Positions 10,357 through 20,233 of a DNA stretch of 64,000 nt are shown piece after piece. The position numbers were made by a program, and so were the translations under genes. Origin of the DNA: Sorangiineae bacterium NIC37A_2 (GTDB taxonomy: Bacteria; Myxococcota_A; Polyangia; Polyangiales; Polyangiaceae); NCBI GenBank assembly GCA_002085155.1, contig NASX01000004.1:62001-126000 (forward strand), written 5' to 3'. The first letter of the stretch is position 1, and each line of letters opens with the position of its first letter. A model generated the notes under the pieces. The model ran no database searches, was not told the origin of the DNA, and worked only from the letters and a program-made list of their open reading frames with translations.

Positions 10357-11217
10357 ATGCTCCGCCGTGTCTTTCATTCGCTCGCCCTCGGGGCCGCTCT
10401 CGCGGTCTCTGGCGGAATCGTTTGTGCGGCGCCGGTGGACTCTTCTGAGATCGTCGATCGTACGGAGCGGGCGCCGAAGCGCATGGAAGGCGTGGACGTC
10501 GAGGAGAAGCTCGGCGCGACCCTTTCGACCGCGCTCGCATTCAAGGACGAGCTCGGTCGGGATCGACTGCTCGGTGAGGTGCTCTCGAGCGGGCTGCCGA
10601 CGATTGTGACGCTGAACTACTCGGATTGTCCGATGCTCTGCAGCATGCAGCTGAACGGACTCGTCGCGAGCATGAAGCAGATCGATCTCGAGCTCGGCCG
10701 CGACTATCGCATTGTCACGGTCTCCCTCGACCCGAAGGACACGACTGAGCGCGTCGCGCGCATGAAGTCTCGTTACCTCTCGATGTACAGCCGCCCCGAG
10801 TCGGACGCGGGTTGGACATTTTTGACCGGCAGCGAGCAGAACATTCAAGCGGTCGCAGCGCAGCTCGGAGTCACCTACAACTACAACGAAAAGCGAGACG
10901 AGTACGTCCATCCGGCCGCCTTTGCGGTCCTGACCCCGTCTGGCGTCGTCGCCCGTTATCTCTACGGCCTCGAATACCACCCGAAGACCCTCCGCCTCAG
11001 CTTGATTGAGGCATCCGAAGGGAAAGTCGGGTCCAGCCTCGATCGCCTGATCCTTTACTGTTTTCACTACGACGCGAGCGAGGGCAGGTATGCCCCGGTT
11101 GCGATGAACATCATGCGCCTTTCGGGCGGCGCTGGGGCCTTGGCCCTGGGCGGCATGCTGACCGGACTTTGGCGCGCAGAGCGCAAGCGGAAGCCCCTAT
11201 CGAAGACATCATCATGA
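10357..11217 (+). CDS. SCO1/SenC family copper chaperone
   Basis: 286 residues. N-terminal signal peptide (LRRVFHSLALGAALAVSGG), then a thioredoxin-like fold with the Cu-binding CxxxC in NYSDCPMLCSMQ and the third ligand His in DEYVHPAAFAVL. SCO proteins deliver copper to, or reduce the cysteines of, the CuA site of oxidase subunit II, which is the next gene. A C-terminal helix (SGGAGALALGGMLTGLW) may anchor it. ATG at 10357 is chosen over an upstream TTG because the signal peptide begins there. Its stop overlaps the start of coxB as ATGA. Confidence 0.92.
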   Translation: MLRRVFHSLALGAALAVSGGIVCAAPVDSSEIVDRTERAPKRMEGVDVEEKLGATLSTALAFKDELGRDRLLGEVLSSGLPTIVTLNYSDCPMLCSMQLNGLVASMKQIDLELGRDYRIVTVSLDPKDTTERVARMKSRYLSMYSRPESDAGWTFLTGSEQNIQAVAAQLGVTYNYNEKRDEYVHPAAFAVLTPSGVVARYLYGLEYHPKTLRLSLIEASEGKVGSSLDRLILYCFHYDASEGRYAPVAMNIMRLSGGAGALALGGMLTGLWRAERKRKPLSKTSS

Positions 11218-12212
11218 TTTCGAATCTACTCGCTAGCACCGCGACGGATGCGTCGCTCCCCAAGAGTCCGCCATCGAACGACACCTGGATGCCGATCGAT
11301 GCGTCTACGTTCGCGAGCCACGTCGACGGTCTCTACGACTTCTTGTTCTGGCTCTCCGTCGTCGCCGCGCTGTCCATCTACGGCGTGATGTTCTACTTCA
11401 TCGTGAAATACCGGGCGAAGAGCCGTGAGGCCTCGGAGGTCGGCGATGACGTGAGCCATCACAACACGGCGCTCGAAATCACCTGGTCGGTGATTCCGCT
11501 CCTGTTCTGCGTGGGCATCTTCGTGAGCGGCTTCAAGGGCTACGTCGATCTCCGCACGGCTCCCCGGGAGGCGCTCGAGATTCACGCTCAGGGCCAGAAG
11601 TGGAAGTGGCTGTTTACCTACCCGAACGGCCACGTCGACAGCGAGCTCCATGTCCCGGTCGACCAGGACGTGCGCATCATCATTCAGTCGGTGGACGTGC
11701 TCCACAGCCTGTTCATCCCCGCATTCCGCACCAAGATGGACGCGGTGCCGGGTCGTTACACGGACCTTTGGTTCCGCGCGACCAAGAGCGGTGAGTTTCC
11801 CGTCTTCTGCGCTGAGTACTGCGGCACCTCACACTCGGACATGATCGCGAAGGCGGTCGTGCACGAGCCGGGTGGCTACGACGCCTGGATGGAGGAGATC
11901 GTCGCTCGCCTCGACAACATGCCGCCTGTCGAGCTCGGCAAGCTCATGTACGACCAGCAGGGCTGCAAGACCTGTCACTCAGTGGACGGCTCGACGCTCG
12001 TCGGTCCGAGCTGGCAAGGTCTGTGGGGTAAGACCCGCACCTTCGCCGACGGGAGCAGCGCTGTTGTCGACGAGAACTACATTCGCAATTCGATCAACGA
12101 TCCCATGAGCCAAGTGGTCCAGGGATTTGCCCCTTCGATGCCGACCTACCAGGGCAAGCTGAGCGACAAGCAAATCAACGGCATCATCGAATACATCAAG
12201 TCTCTCAAGTAA
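11214..12212 (+). CDS. coxB: Cytochrome c oxidase subunit II, caa3 type, with fused cytochrome c
   Basis: 332 residues: two N-terminal helices (FLFWLSVVAALSIYGVMFYF and ITWSVIPLLFCVGIFVSGF), a cupredoxin domain with CuA ligands in DVLHSLFIP and CAEYCGTSHSDM (H, C, C, H, M), and a C-terminal cytochrome c domain with CKTCH (about 259) and the axial Met in FAPSMPTYQG. The fused cytochrome makes this caa3. The start at 11214 gives a 4-nt ATGA overlap with the SCO gene; a longer upstream frame is not subunit-II-like. Confidence 0.95.
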   Translation: MISNLLASTATDASLPKSPPSNDTWMPIDASTFASHVDGLYDFLFWLSVVAALSIYGVMFYFIVKYRAKSREASEVGDDVSHHNTALEITWSVIPLLFCVGIFVSGFKGYVDLRTAPREALEIHAQGQKWKWLFTYPNGHVDSELHVPVDQDVRIIIQSVDVLHSLFIPAFRTKMDAVPGRYTDLWFRATKSGEFPVFCAEYCGTSHSDMIAKAVVHEPGGYDAWMEEIVARLDNMPPVELGKLMYDQQGCKTCHSVDGSTLVGPSWQGLWGKTRTFADGSSAVVDENYIRNSINDPMSQVVQGFAPSMPTYQGKLSDKQINGIIEYIKSLK

Positions 12213-12224
12213 AGGGCCCCCACG

Positions 12225-13898
<1,674 letters not shown>

Positions 13899-13940
13899 CA
13901 GGGACCAGAGTCACGGACCCGAACCCAGGAAACAGTCACG

Positions 13941-14969
13941 ATGAGTGAGGCACATTCAGCGGCACACGGCGGCCACGACCACGCGGCAGAAGCGGTTTAC
14001 CCGTATACGCCGCACCACTTCCACGAAGCGAAGCAGCACTTCGAGTCAGGCAAGATGGGCGTTTGGCTCTTCTTGGTGACCGAAATTCTCTTCTTCTCGG
14101 GGCTGTTCTGCGCATACGTCGCGTACCGCGCACAGCACCCAGAGATCTTCTACTGGGCGCATTTTTACCTGGATACGTTCTGGGGCGGCGTGAACACGGT
14201 GGTGCTCATTCTGTCGAGCTTCACGGCTGCTTGGGCGGTCCGGAATGCCCAGCTCGGTCAGGTCAAGCTGCTTCGCACCAACATCATCCTGACCATTGGT
14301 GGTGCGCTCGTGTTCATGTGCGTCAAGTACGTCGAGTACGGGCACAAGTTCCACGATGGGCTCCTGCCCGGGCGACACTTCGCTCCCTCCCACGAAGTTT
14401 GGGAGACGGAGTCGTTCCGGCACAAGCACCCGGAGGCGGCTGAAGCAGCCAAGCGCATCTCGGCGCGCCTCGCTGAGCGCGCTCAGAAGAAGGCAGCCAG
14501 CGCCCAGATCGTCGATACCATCGAGTCGACCAAGACTCCGGTCGCTGCGATTCCCGTGAGCCATCACGAGGGCGCTGAGCCGGAAGCGGTCGTGCTTCCT
14601 CCTGAAGATCCCGCGATGGCTGCTCTGCCGGACGATGTCTGGCTCGAGACGCAGGTCCGGACCCTGTCGGGCGCTGAGCGGCGGCCGCTGGAGATGGCCG
14701 GTGTGATCCGGAAACCCGCCGACGGGCCCATCACGTTTGCCCGTCCCGAGCGCGCAGGCATCTTCTTCAGCATCTATTTCTTCATGACCGGTCTGCACGG
14801 CGTTCACGTCGTGATCGGCATCGGTCTTTGGATCTGGATGCTCGTGATCGCGAGCCGTCGCAAGTTTGGAGCGAGCTACTTCGGCCCGATCGACTTCACC
14901 GCCCTCTATTGGCACTTGGTCGATCTGATTTGGATCTACCTGTTCCCGATGCTCTACCTCATCCACTGA
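13941..14969 (+). CDS. coxC: Cytochrome c oxidase subunit III with a large insertion
   Basis: 342 residues; most five-helix subunit III proteins are around 200. The helices are recognisable (MGVWLFLVTEILFFSGLFCA, NTVVLILSSFTAAWAVRNAQ, IFFSIYFFMTGLHGVHVVIG, DFTALYWHLVDLIWIYLFPM). Between helix 3 (about 115-131) and the next helix (about 273) there is a hydrophilic stretch of roughly 130 residues, rich in Ala/Glu/Pro, where relatives have a short loop. The N-terminus is His-rich (HSAAHGGHDHAAEA). The oxidase role is secure; the inserted segment is unexplained. Confidence 0.93.
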   Translation: MSEAHSAAHGGHDHAAEAVYPYTPHHFHEAKQHFESGKMGVWLFLVTEILFFSGLFCAYVAYRAQHPEIFYWAHFYLDTFWGGVNTVVLILSSFTAAWAVRNAQLGQVKLLRTNIILTIGGALVFMCVKYVEYGHKFHDGLLPGRHFAPSHEVWETESFRHKHPEAAEAAKRISARLAERAQKKAASAQIVDTIESTKTPVAAIPVSHHEGAEPEAVVLPPEDPAMAALPDDVWLETQVRTLSGAERRPLEMAGVIRKPADGPITFARPERAGIFFSIYFFMTGLHGVHVVIGIGLWIWMLVIASRRKFGASYFGPIDFTALYWHLVDLIWIYLFPMLYLIH

Positions 14970-15018
14970 GGACCCGGGTTCGCCGAAGCCACACAGGATA
15001 CGTCGCGAGAAACTGATC

Positions 15019-15603
15019 ATGTCGGAAGAGACGAAAGAAGAGAGCCAAACGGGCGAAGGAACCTCCGTCGACACCACGGCTGGCGGTGCGGAAGACGCGG
15101 TCGAGACCAAGGTCGAGAGCGCTGAGGTCGCAGGCCCGTCGAGTGAGAAGAGCCAGGAGGCTCCCGCGGACACGGAGACGGAGACCAAGACGCTCGAGAG
15201 CGCTCGCCCTCCGGAGACGAAGGAAGCCGAAGGGCAGGTGGCCGCGGCGAGCGGGCACGGCGGACACGGCCATGGAGAAGGACACGGACACCCCCAGCCC
15301 ATGTGGATGCTCGTCGGTGTGCTTGGCGCCCTGATTGTGCTCACGGTCCTGACGGTGGCCGTTACGGCCATCGATTTGGGAGCTCAGGGTAACCTTGTCG
15401 TCGCGATGATCATCGCCACGGTGAAGGCGATCTTGGTCATGGGCTTCTTCATGCACCTGTTCTGGGACAGCCGGTTCAATCTGATCGCCTTCGCGAGCTC
15501 GTTCTTGTTCGTCCTGCTCTTCTTGAGCATGTCGGTGCTCGACCGCAGCGAGTACCGTCCCACAGTGCTCGAGTGGGAAGCGGACTCGGCAGCCAAGAAG
15601 TAA
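15019..15603 (+). CDS. coxD: caa3-type oxidase subunit IV with long N-terminal extension
   Basis: 194 residues. The C-terminal ~95 residues form the usual prokaryotic subunit IV: three helices, including LVGVLGALIVLTVLTVAVTA and AILVMGFFMHLFWDSRFNLI, where the FFMHLFWD block is diagnostic. The first ~95 residues are an acidic, Thr/Ser/Ala/Glu-rich disordered region ending in a His/Gly cluster (GHGGHGHGEGHGHPQP), about doubling the normal length. Last gene of the operon; a strong terminator starts 37 bp after the stop. Confidence 0.88.
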   Translation: MSEETKEESQTGEGTSVDTTAGGAEDAVETKVESAEVAGPSSEKSQEAPADTETETKTLESARPPETKEAEGQVAAASGHGGHGHGEGHGHPQPMWMLVGVLGALIVLTVLTVAVTAIDLGAQGNLVVAMIIATVKAILVMGFFMHLFWDSRFNLIAFASSFLFVLLFLSMSVLDRSEYRPTVLEWEADSAAKK

Positions 15604-15640
15604 AGAGTCAGCGCATCTCTTTGAGAAGCGTGAGTTCACC

Positions 15641-15668
15641 AAAGAGGCTCCCTGAGGGGAGCCTCTTT
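15641..15668 (+). terminator. Intrinsic terminator of the act-cox operon
   Basis: Perfect 12-bp stem AAAGAGGCTCCC (15641-15652) with GGGAGCCTCTTT (15657-15668), TGAG loop, followed by GGTTTTG. It marks the end of the 13.4-kb respiratory operon. Confidence 0.92.
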
Positions 15669-15713
15669 GGTTTTGTGGCTCAGCTTTGGTCCGACCCGAA
15701 TGAGTGGCGCTCC

Positions 15714-15890
15714 TCGGGGGCTCAAGTGGCGGAAGACGAGGCGCAGTTCGGATGGGGCCGAGCGGCGAGAAGCGCTTCGGGGGCTCAAGTGGCGGAAGAC
15801 GAGGCGCAGTTCGGATCTTGGTGGGACTGAGCGGCGAGAAGCCCTTCAAATGGCGGAAGACGCGGCGCAGTTCGGACTTTGGTGGGAGCG
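15714..15890. repeat. Degenerate 61-63 bp tandem repeat, three copies
   Basis: Three copies of a unit whose core is GGCGGAAGACGAGGCGCAGT, beginning at about 15714, 15777 and 15846 (core-to-core spacing 63 then 61 bp). Copies one and two also share the flanking CGGGGGCTCAAGT and GAGCGGCGAGAAG blocks; copy three lacks the CGGGGGC lead and differs at single bases. The interval 15669-15916 between the terminator and the flippase stop holds no other feature. Short open frames cross it on both strands but look like repeat translations, not genes. Confidence 0.85.
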
Positions 15891-15916
15891 AGGCGAGGGA
15901 CGGGCCGTCGTGCGGG

Positions 15917-17443
15917 TCACTTCTTGTCGCGGCCGATCGCTCCTTTGAGGACTTGGATCGCTTCCTTGTCGATAAGGGCGAGGACGACGAGGTAGATGAT
16001 GAAGTGACAGACCGCTGAGACAACGAGCGTGAGCGGGCCCCGGGCAAAATCGCGAAGGAACACCAGGTCGGCGCCCACAGCGGCCGCCCCTGCTACGGAT
16101 GCCGTAAGGAACGGGATAAACATGTGGAGCCGCGGGAGCTCCTTGAGCACCGGCCGGACGATGAGCATTGTTCCGGCGAAGAGCGCGAGACCATAACCCG
16201 CGGCGAAGCCGTCGATTCCTGCGTAGGAAAGGCCGAGGCCGGACAAGACCCACGCGAGGACCATCACGGCCGTCATCTGGAAGAGAACGATCTTCGGCCG
16301 CGCGAGAGCATCGAACGCGGACGCGAGAAGAAATGGGAACATTCCGAGGGCGATGCCGACCGCAAAGAAGCGGAGCCCCGGCACGGCCTCGAGCCACTGG
16401 GCCGAATAGATGATTTCGGTGAGCGGCTCCGCGAGGCCGAGGAAGAGTGAGGAGATGAAGAGGGTGATCGCGACACCGAGGCGCAAGGTGCGCTCGAGCT
16501 CCGCTGCGAAGGCCTCTCGGTCTTCCCGAAGTCGGCTGAGCAGGGGGAAGTTCACGCGACCGAGAATGTCGATGAAGGTGAGGGGGAAGAAGGCGGTCTC
16601 GAGCGCCCAGGTCGTGATGCCGACCCCGTGACTTCCGACGCTGCGTCCGACGAGCACGGGCAAACTCGACCGAGTCAGGAGCGACAGTGCGGCGCGCGCT
16701 TGATAGGGGACGCCGAAGTTCAAGAGCGGTCGCAAGATCTTCCAGTCGAAGAAACGACTCGGAGCCCAGGGGCGAAGCGCAATGGCAGCCAAGAAGCTCA
16801 GGATCCCTTGGGCCAAGACGCCGCTCACCAGGGCCCAGGTTCCGTAGCCCAGGATCGCGAGGATGGACGCGACGAGATAGAAGGTGATCGAGTTGATGGT
16901 GTCGAGGATCGCGACCCGAACGAAGAGGACCTCGCGCTCGAGGAGGAGCGTGGGAACGACGCGCGCTGAGACGAAGATGAAGTTTGCAGCGAGAGCGCGC
17001 AGGATCCACGGCGTCTCGCTGGGCAGATCGGTCCAGAAGAGATGGAGGAAGGGTGCGACGCTGCTCGCACAGATGAAGACGAAGAGAGCGAGCCCGAGCT
17101 GCGCAAAGAAGACCGTCGAGAGTTCGTTCTGAGAGGGCTGCTCACCTTTTTGGACAAGGGCTCCACCGAGTCCGGCGTCGCCGACCAAGGTGAACACCGA
17201 GAGCACGAACTGGACCATGGCGAAGGTTCCGAACTCGGAGGGGCGGAGCTCGCGGGCCAGGACGATCATCCCGCCGAGGATGATGAACTGGTTGAAGATG
17301 GTCCGGATTAAAAGAGCGATGCGGCCGAGCTTGGCGCGGCGCGCGTAGAGGTCTCGGGCTTCTGACTCTCCGACGCGTTCGACGGGGACGCGAGCGACCC
17401 TCCCGTCTTCTGGATGACTTTCGCGGGCTGCGCCTTCGGTCAA
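15917..17443 (-). CDS. Oligosaccharide flippase (Wzx/MATE-like polysaccharide exporter)
   Basis: 508 residues with about twelve to fourteen hydrophobic helices. The N-terminal block IILGGMIVLARELRPSEFGTFAMVQFVLSVFTLVGDAGLGGALVQ, read in pieces (ARELRPSEFG, GDAGLGGALVQK), is the signature of Wzx-type flippases, which move undecaprenyl-linked oligosaccharides across the inner membrane. The start codon is TTG at 17443; there is no ATG before the first helix, so the exact start is uncertain and the ~45-residue hydrophilic N-terminus may be shorter. No glycosyltransferases adjoin it, so the sugar substrate is unknown. Confidence 0.85.
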   Translation of the reverse strand: MTEGAARESHPEDGRVARVPVERVGESEARDLYARRAKLGRIALLIRTIFNQFIILGGMIVLARELRPSEFGTFAMVQFVLSVFTLVGDAGLGGALVQKGEQPSQNELSTVFFAQLGLALFVFICASSVAPFLHLFWTDLPSETPWILRALAANFIFVSARVVPTLLLEREVLFVRVAILDTINSITFYLVASILAILGYGTWALVSGVLAQGILSFLAAIALRPWAPSRFFDWKILRPLLNFGVPYQARAALSLLTRSSLPVLVGRSVGSHGVGITTWALETAFFPLTFIDILGRVNFPLLSRLREDREAFAAELERTLRLGVAITLFISSLFLGLAEPLTEIIYSAQWLEAVPGLRFFAVGIALGMFPFLLASAFDALARPKIVLFQMTAVMVLAWVLSGLGLSYAGIDGFAAGYGLALFAGTMLIVRPVLKELPRLHMFIPFLTASVAGAAAVGADLVFLRDFARGPLTLVVSAVCHFIIYLVVLALIDKEAIQVLKGAIGRDKK

Positions 17444-17543
17444 GGTCGGAGGCTCATAACTATGGCGGCCGCTGGCAGCAACCGGAGCCGGGAGATTCTG
17501 GGAAATCTGACCATTCTTTTCAATTGCTCAAGAGAATCGTCCG

Positions 17544-17587
17544 ATTCCGTGATCCAATGGCGGCAATTCCGTGATCCAATGGCGGCA
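17544..17587. repeat. Perfect 22-bp tandem duplication upstream of the collagen-like gene
   Basis: The 22 bases at 17544-17565 (starting ATTCCGTGATCC, ending GGCGGCA) are repeated exactly at 17566-17587, ending 11 bp before the collagen-like gene start and including part of its ribosome-binding region (GGCAGGAG). This may be a duplicated binding site or a recent replication slip. Confidence 0.9.
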
Positions 17588-17598
17588 GGAGTTCGGCC

Positions 17599-18321
17599 AT
17601 GAAAAGAAGAATCTCTGTCTCCGTCGTTTCACCGTTTCTCTTTGGGCTTGTGAGCTTGGGCTGCGCCGCTACGCAGGGCGACGAAGGTGTCGGTTCACTC
17701 ATCGCGACCGAAACCGAGCCAAGCGGCGAGAACTGTCCGAACGGCGGTGTGAAGCTCAATCATGGCACCGACGACGACTTCGACGATGTGCTCGACGAGG
17801 AAGAGATCCAGGGCGTTGAGTACATTTGCAACGGGGCCACAGGTCCTGTGGGCCCTGCAGGGCAGGACGGCGAGGATGGGGAAGATGGGGCGACGGGTCC
17901 GACCGGGCCGAGCGGCCCGACGGGTCCACAGGGGCGCACGGGCGAAACCGGTCCCGAAGGACCCTCGGGCGCAACGGGCCCAACGGGTCCGGCTGGTCCC
18001 GAGGGCCCCACGGGCGACGTCGGGCCCGAAGGGCCTCCGGGGGAGACAGGTCCAACGGGACCGACCGGCGACACGGGTCCCGAGGGCCCCGAGGGGCCCC
18101 AGGGACAGCCGGCGGGCCCGAAGGGCGATACCGGCGACAAGGGGGACCCAGGCTTTACCTCGCTCATCAACATCGTCGACGAACCTCCGGGAGCGAACTG
18201 TCCGAACGGCGGGCTCAAGATTCAGTCTGGGATCGACAACGGGGACGGGGGTGGGTTCGCGCGCAGCGGATCTCTCGAGCCTGGCGAGGTCGATCAGACC
18301 CAGTATCTATGCTCGGTCTAA
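17599..18321 (+). CDS. Collagen-like (Gly-X-Y) surface lipoprotein
   Basis: 240 residues. Signal peptide with lipobox VSLGC. An N-terminal module (about 43-78: [19 protein letters not shown] ... YICNG) is followed by 35 Gly-X-Y triplets, largely GPT/GPE/GPA/GET, with a single-residue break at [10 protein letters not shown] second copy of the first module follows ([19 protein letters not shown] ... YLCSV). The Cys-flanked CPNGG...C module resembles DUF7151-type repeats. Expected to form a triple-helical stalk on the cell surface. ATG at 17599 has an AGGAG site. The 22-bp tandem repeat lies in its leader. Confidence 0.9.
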   Translation: MKRRISVSVVSPFLFGLVSLGCAATQGDEGVGSLIATETEPSGENCPNGGVKLNHGTDDDFDDVLDEEEIQGVEYICNGATGPVGPAGQDGEDGEDGATGPTGPSGPTGPQGRTGETGPEGPSGATGPTGPAGPEGPTGDVGPEGPPGETGPTGPTGDTGPEGPEGPQGQPAGPKGDTGDKGDPGFTSLINIVDEPPGANCPNGGLKIQSGIDNGDGGGFARSGSLEPGEVDQTQYLCSV

Positions 18322-18339
18322 GGCTGACTTGGTCGTCGC

Positions 18340-19206
18340 CTATTTCTTCTCGACGTCAACGTAGAAATCGCTCACAGCGAGCCCGGCGACAGGACCCTGC
18401 CAAACCTCGAACCCAATCGCCACAGAGTTGATGTGGGTTCCGGGGTAGGTGATGCCCCGGGCCGCGGCGTCGCGGAGGATGTCCATCACGTCGAACTCGA
18501 GCTCGCTGAGGTCTTGTCCTTCAGCGCGCACCCAGTTCACGATCGGTAGACCGTTGACCGTGCCTTGCACGATGTGCCAGCGCCCGGGGAGTCCTTGCAC
18601 CTCGACGGAGGTGAACTTGCGGCTGCCGGCGGGGCTGAAGCGAGGCGGATCGCGCAACCAGACCATCAGGAAGGTCTGGAGTTGGGAGCCGTTGCCGACC
18701 CAAATATCGTAGGCGACGTTGTACCCGGCGTTTTCGGTTGGATCGCAGTTCCAGCGCATCCCCGTCTTGATCGAGCTCAAAGAGTCGATGGCGGCGGGGA
18801 GCCCGCAGTCGGGGACCTCAGGAACCGAGTACTGGCCGCAGAAGACGGAGGGGTAAGAGGCGGGCTCGCCGCGGTCGCCCGCGTCTCCTTGCATCGTGTC
18901 GATGGAGAAGCTCGTTCCGAGCCAGGAGATCGTGTGGCTTTCGAACTTCGGACCCCAGCCGTTCGTGATGAGAACATAAGGGACGCCATTTCGGCTGACG
19001 AACTCGGTCTGGTAGCGCTCGGAAGATGTGCCCTGTCCTGTGAACGTTCCGGTACCGAGTCGTGAGGGCACCACGCTGCCTGGCAAAGCTGCGCAGTTTT
19101 CCTCAGCGAAAGTCTTTCCGCACAGGGTACAGTCGCTGCACCCGAGGAGCAGGAGGCTCGCCGCCAAACCGAAGGACATGGGGCCGAGCGAAGAGAGGAA
19201 GCTCAT
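18340..19206 (-). CDS. Putative GH12-like secreted lipoprotein
   Basis: About 288 residues. Signal peptide with lipobox LLLLGC. The mature part shows a jelly-roll pattern like glycoside hydrolase family 12: YVLITNGWGPKF, YPSVFCGQYS, NVAYDIWVGNG, LQTFLMVWLRDPPR and the terminal SELEFDVMDILRDAAARG. In GH12 the nucleophile is Glu in an E(L/V)M(I/V)W motif; here the equivalent is TFLMVW, so the catalytic Glu at that position seems absent. It may therefore be a binding protein or a distant relative rather than an active endoglucanase. Start at 19206 is chosen for its signal peptide; a TTG at 19245 and ATG at 19179 are alternatives. Confidence 0.7.
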   Translation of the reverse strand: MSFLSSLGPMSFGLAASLLLLGCSDCTLCGKTFAEENCAALPGSVVPSRLGTGTFTGQGTSSERYQTEFVSRNGVPYVLITNGWGPKFESHTISWLGTSFSIDTMQGDAGDRGEPASYPSVFCGQYSVPEVPDCGLPAAIDSLSSIKTGMRWNCDPTENAGYNVAYDIWVGNGSQLQTFLMVWLRDPPRFSPAGSRKFTSVEVQGLPGRWHIVQGTVNGLPIVNWVRAEGQDLSELEFDVMDILRDAAARGITYPGTHINSVAIGFEVWQGPVAGLAVSDFYVDVEKK

Positions 19207-19241
19207 GGTGAAAGGGAGGGTTCCAGGGGGCTCTCTGTCCG

Positions 19242-20129
19242 TCAATCCCAGCCGATATCCTGGCGAATCGCGGTCACGATGTAACAGTGAAAGATGCCGT
19301 CTTGTTCGGACTTATACTCGCTCTCGTAGTTCAGCCCGTAGGGCCAGAAATGTTGTCCGTCGCCGTGGATTTCCGCGGTCTCATCCCCGGTGAGCTCCCG
19401 GAGCCGGGCGGTCGCGATGGGCCCTGTGTACACGCCGTCTACGATCAGAGGATCGTAGGCGCCGTCGGCCCCGACTCCGAGCACGTGGGAGATCTCGTGC
19501 ATCGCGGTTACGAAGTTCATTGAAGCGCGACTGCCAAAGCGAATCGAGCCGTTGGGATTCCCGTCGGCGGTCGGGACGCTCGGGTTATATTGGGCGTTAA
19601 TATGCTTCTCGATCTGCGTGTAGCAGTTGTAGATCGAAAGAGCCTTGTCGAGCGCAGCCGTAATCCGCTCATAGGCTTCCTGTTCGTCGTTCGTCGGATT
19701 CGCGGCGCGCGCGAGCGTGTAGGTGATCTTGCCTTGGAAGGGACAGCCGTCTTGGGCTTCTCCTCCGGTTCCGCCTGTGGCGCTGCCGCCTGAGCTCGTG
19801 CCGCCGTCGCTCGGGGGACCTCCGCCTGCCCCACCCGGCACGGGGCTTCCGCCTGCCCCGGACAGGGTCCCGCCGGACGAAGCTGGGCTGCCGCCCACAG
19901 CCTGGGGATTGCCCCCGGTCCCGCCCGAGAGGAAGCCTCCCGAACCCGTGACTTGACCGCCGCTGGCGATGGCTCCGCCTGAGCTCGAGCCTCCTGCCGG
20001 GAGGGCTCCGCCGATTCCCGGGGAGCCCCCTGTTTCGCTGTCCGGAGCCAGCGAGTCGTCAGACGAACCGCTACAGGCGAAAACGCTTGTGAGCAGAAGA
20101 AGAGAAAGGACAGAAGGTCGGCGGCGCAT
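19242..20129 (-). CDS. Secreted zincin-like metallopeptidase lipoprotein
   Basis: 295 residues: signal peptide with lipobox SVFAC, a Gly/Ser/Thr-rich linker of about 100 residues (GG-repeats typical of myxobacterial lipoproteins), and a C-terminal domain with the zinc motif HEISHVLGVGAD inside MNFVTAMHEISH. HExxHxxG marks a metzincin-like protease; His/Asp at the third position cannot be fixed without alignment. Cys pairs (DGCPF, YNCYT, FHCYI) suggest a disulfide-bonded extracellular domain. It lies head to tail before the GH12-like gene and the two may be co-transcribed. Confidence 0.82.
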   Translation of the reverse strand: MRRRPSVLSLLLLTSVFACSGSSDDSLAPDSETGGSPGIGGALPAGGSSSGGAIASGGQVTGSGGFLSGGTGGNPQAVGGSPASSGGTLSGAGGSPVPGGAGGGPPSDGGTSSGGSATGGTGGEAQDGCPFQGKITYTLARAANPTNDEQEAYERITAALDKALSIYNCYTQIEKHINAQYNPSVPTADGNPNGSIRFGSRASMNFVTAMHEISHVLGVGADGAYDPLIVDGVYTGPIATARLRELTGDETAEIHGDGQHFWPYGLNYESEYKSEQDGIFHCYIVTAIRQDIGWD

Positions 20130-20233
20130 CGGAACCTTGCCCCTCTTCTAGCACGGCCCTTCGCCCCGGCGCCTGAGCTTGCGCAGAGTGGCCTCATCCC
20201 CGCTTTGGGCGAAAGTTTCGGACAGAGCGAGAA

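Noticed and set aside
15714-15890. A CRISPR array or other spacer-repeat system
   Set aside because: Only three copies, period varies (63, 61), no unique spacers and no cas genes.
17820-18160. A DNA repeat or CRISPR-like element in the collagen region
   Set aside because: The repetition is the Gly-X-Y protein repeat of an expressed-looking lipoprotein, in one continuous frame.
19740-20060. A separate Gly-rich structural gene opposite or inside the zincin gene
   Set aside because: The Gly/Ser/Thr repeats form the linker between signal peptide and metallopeptidase domain in one frame.
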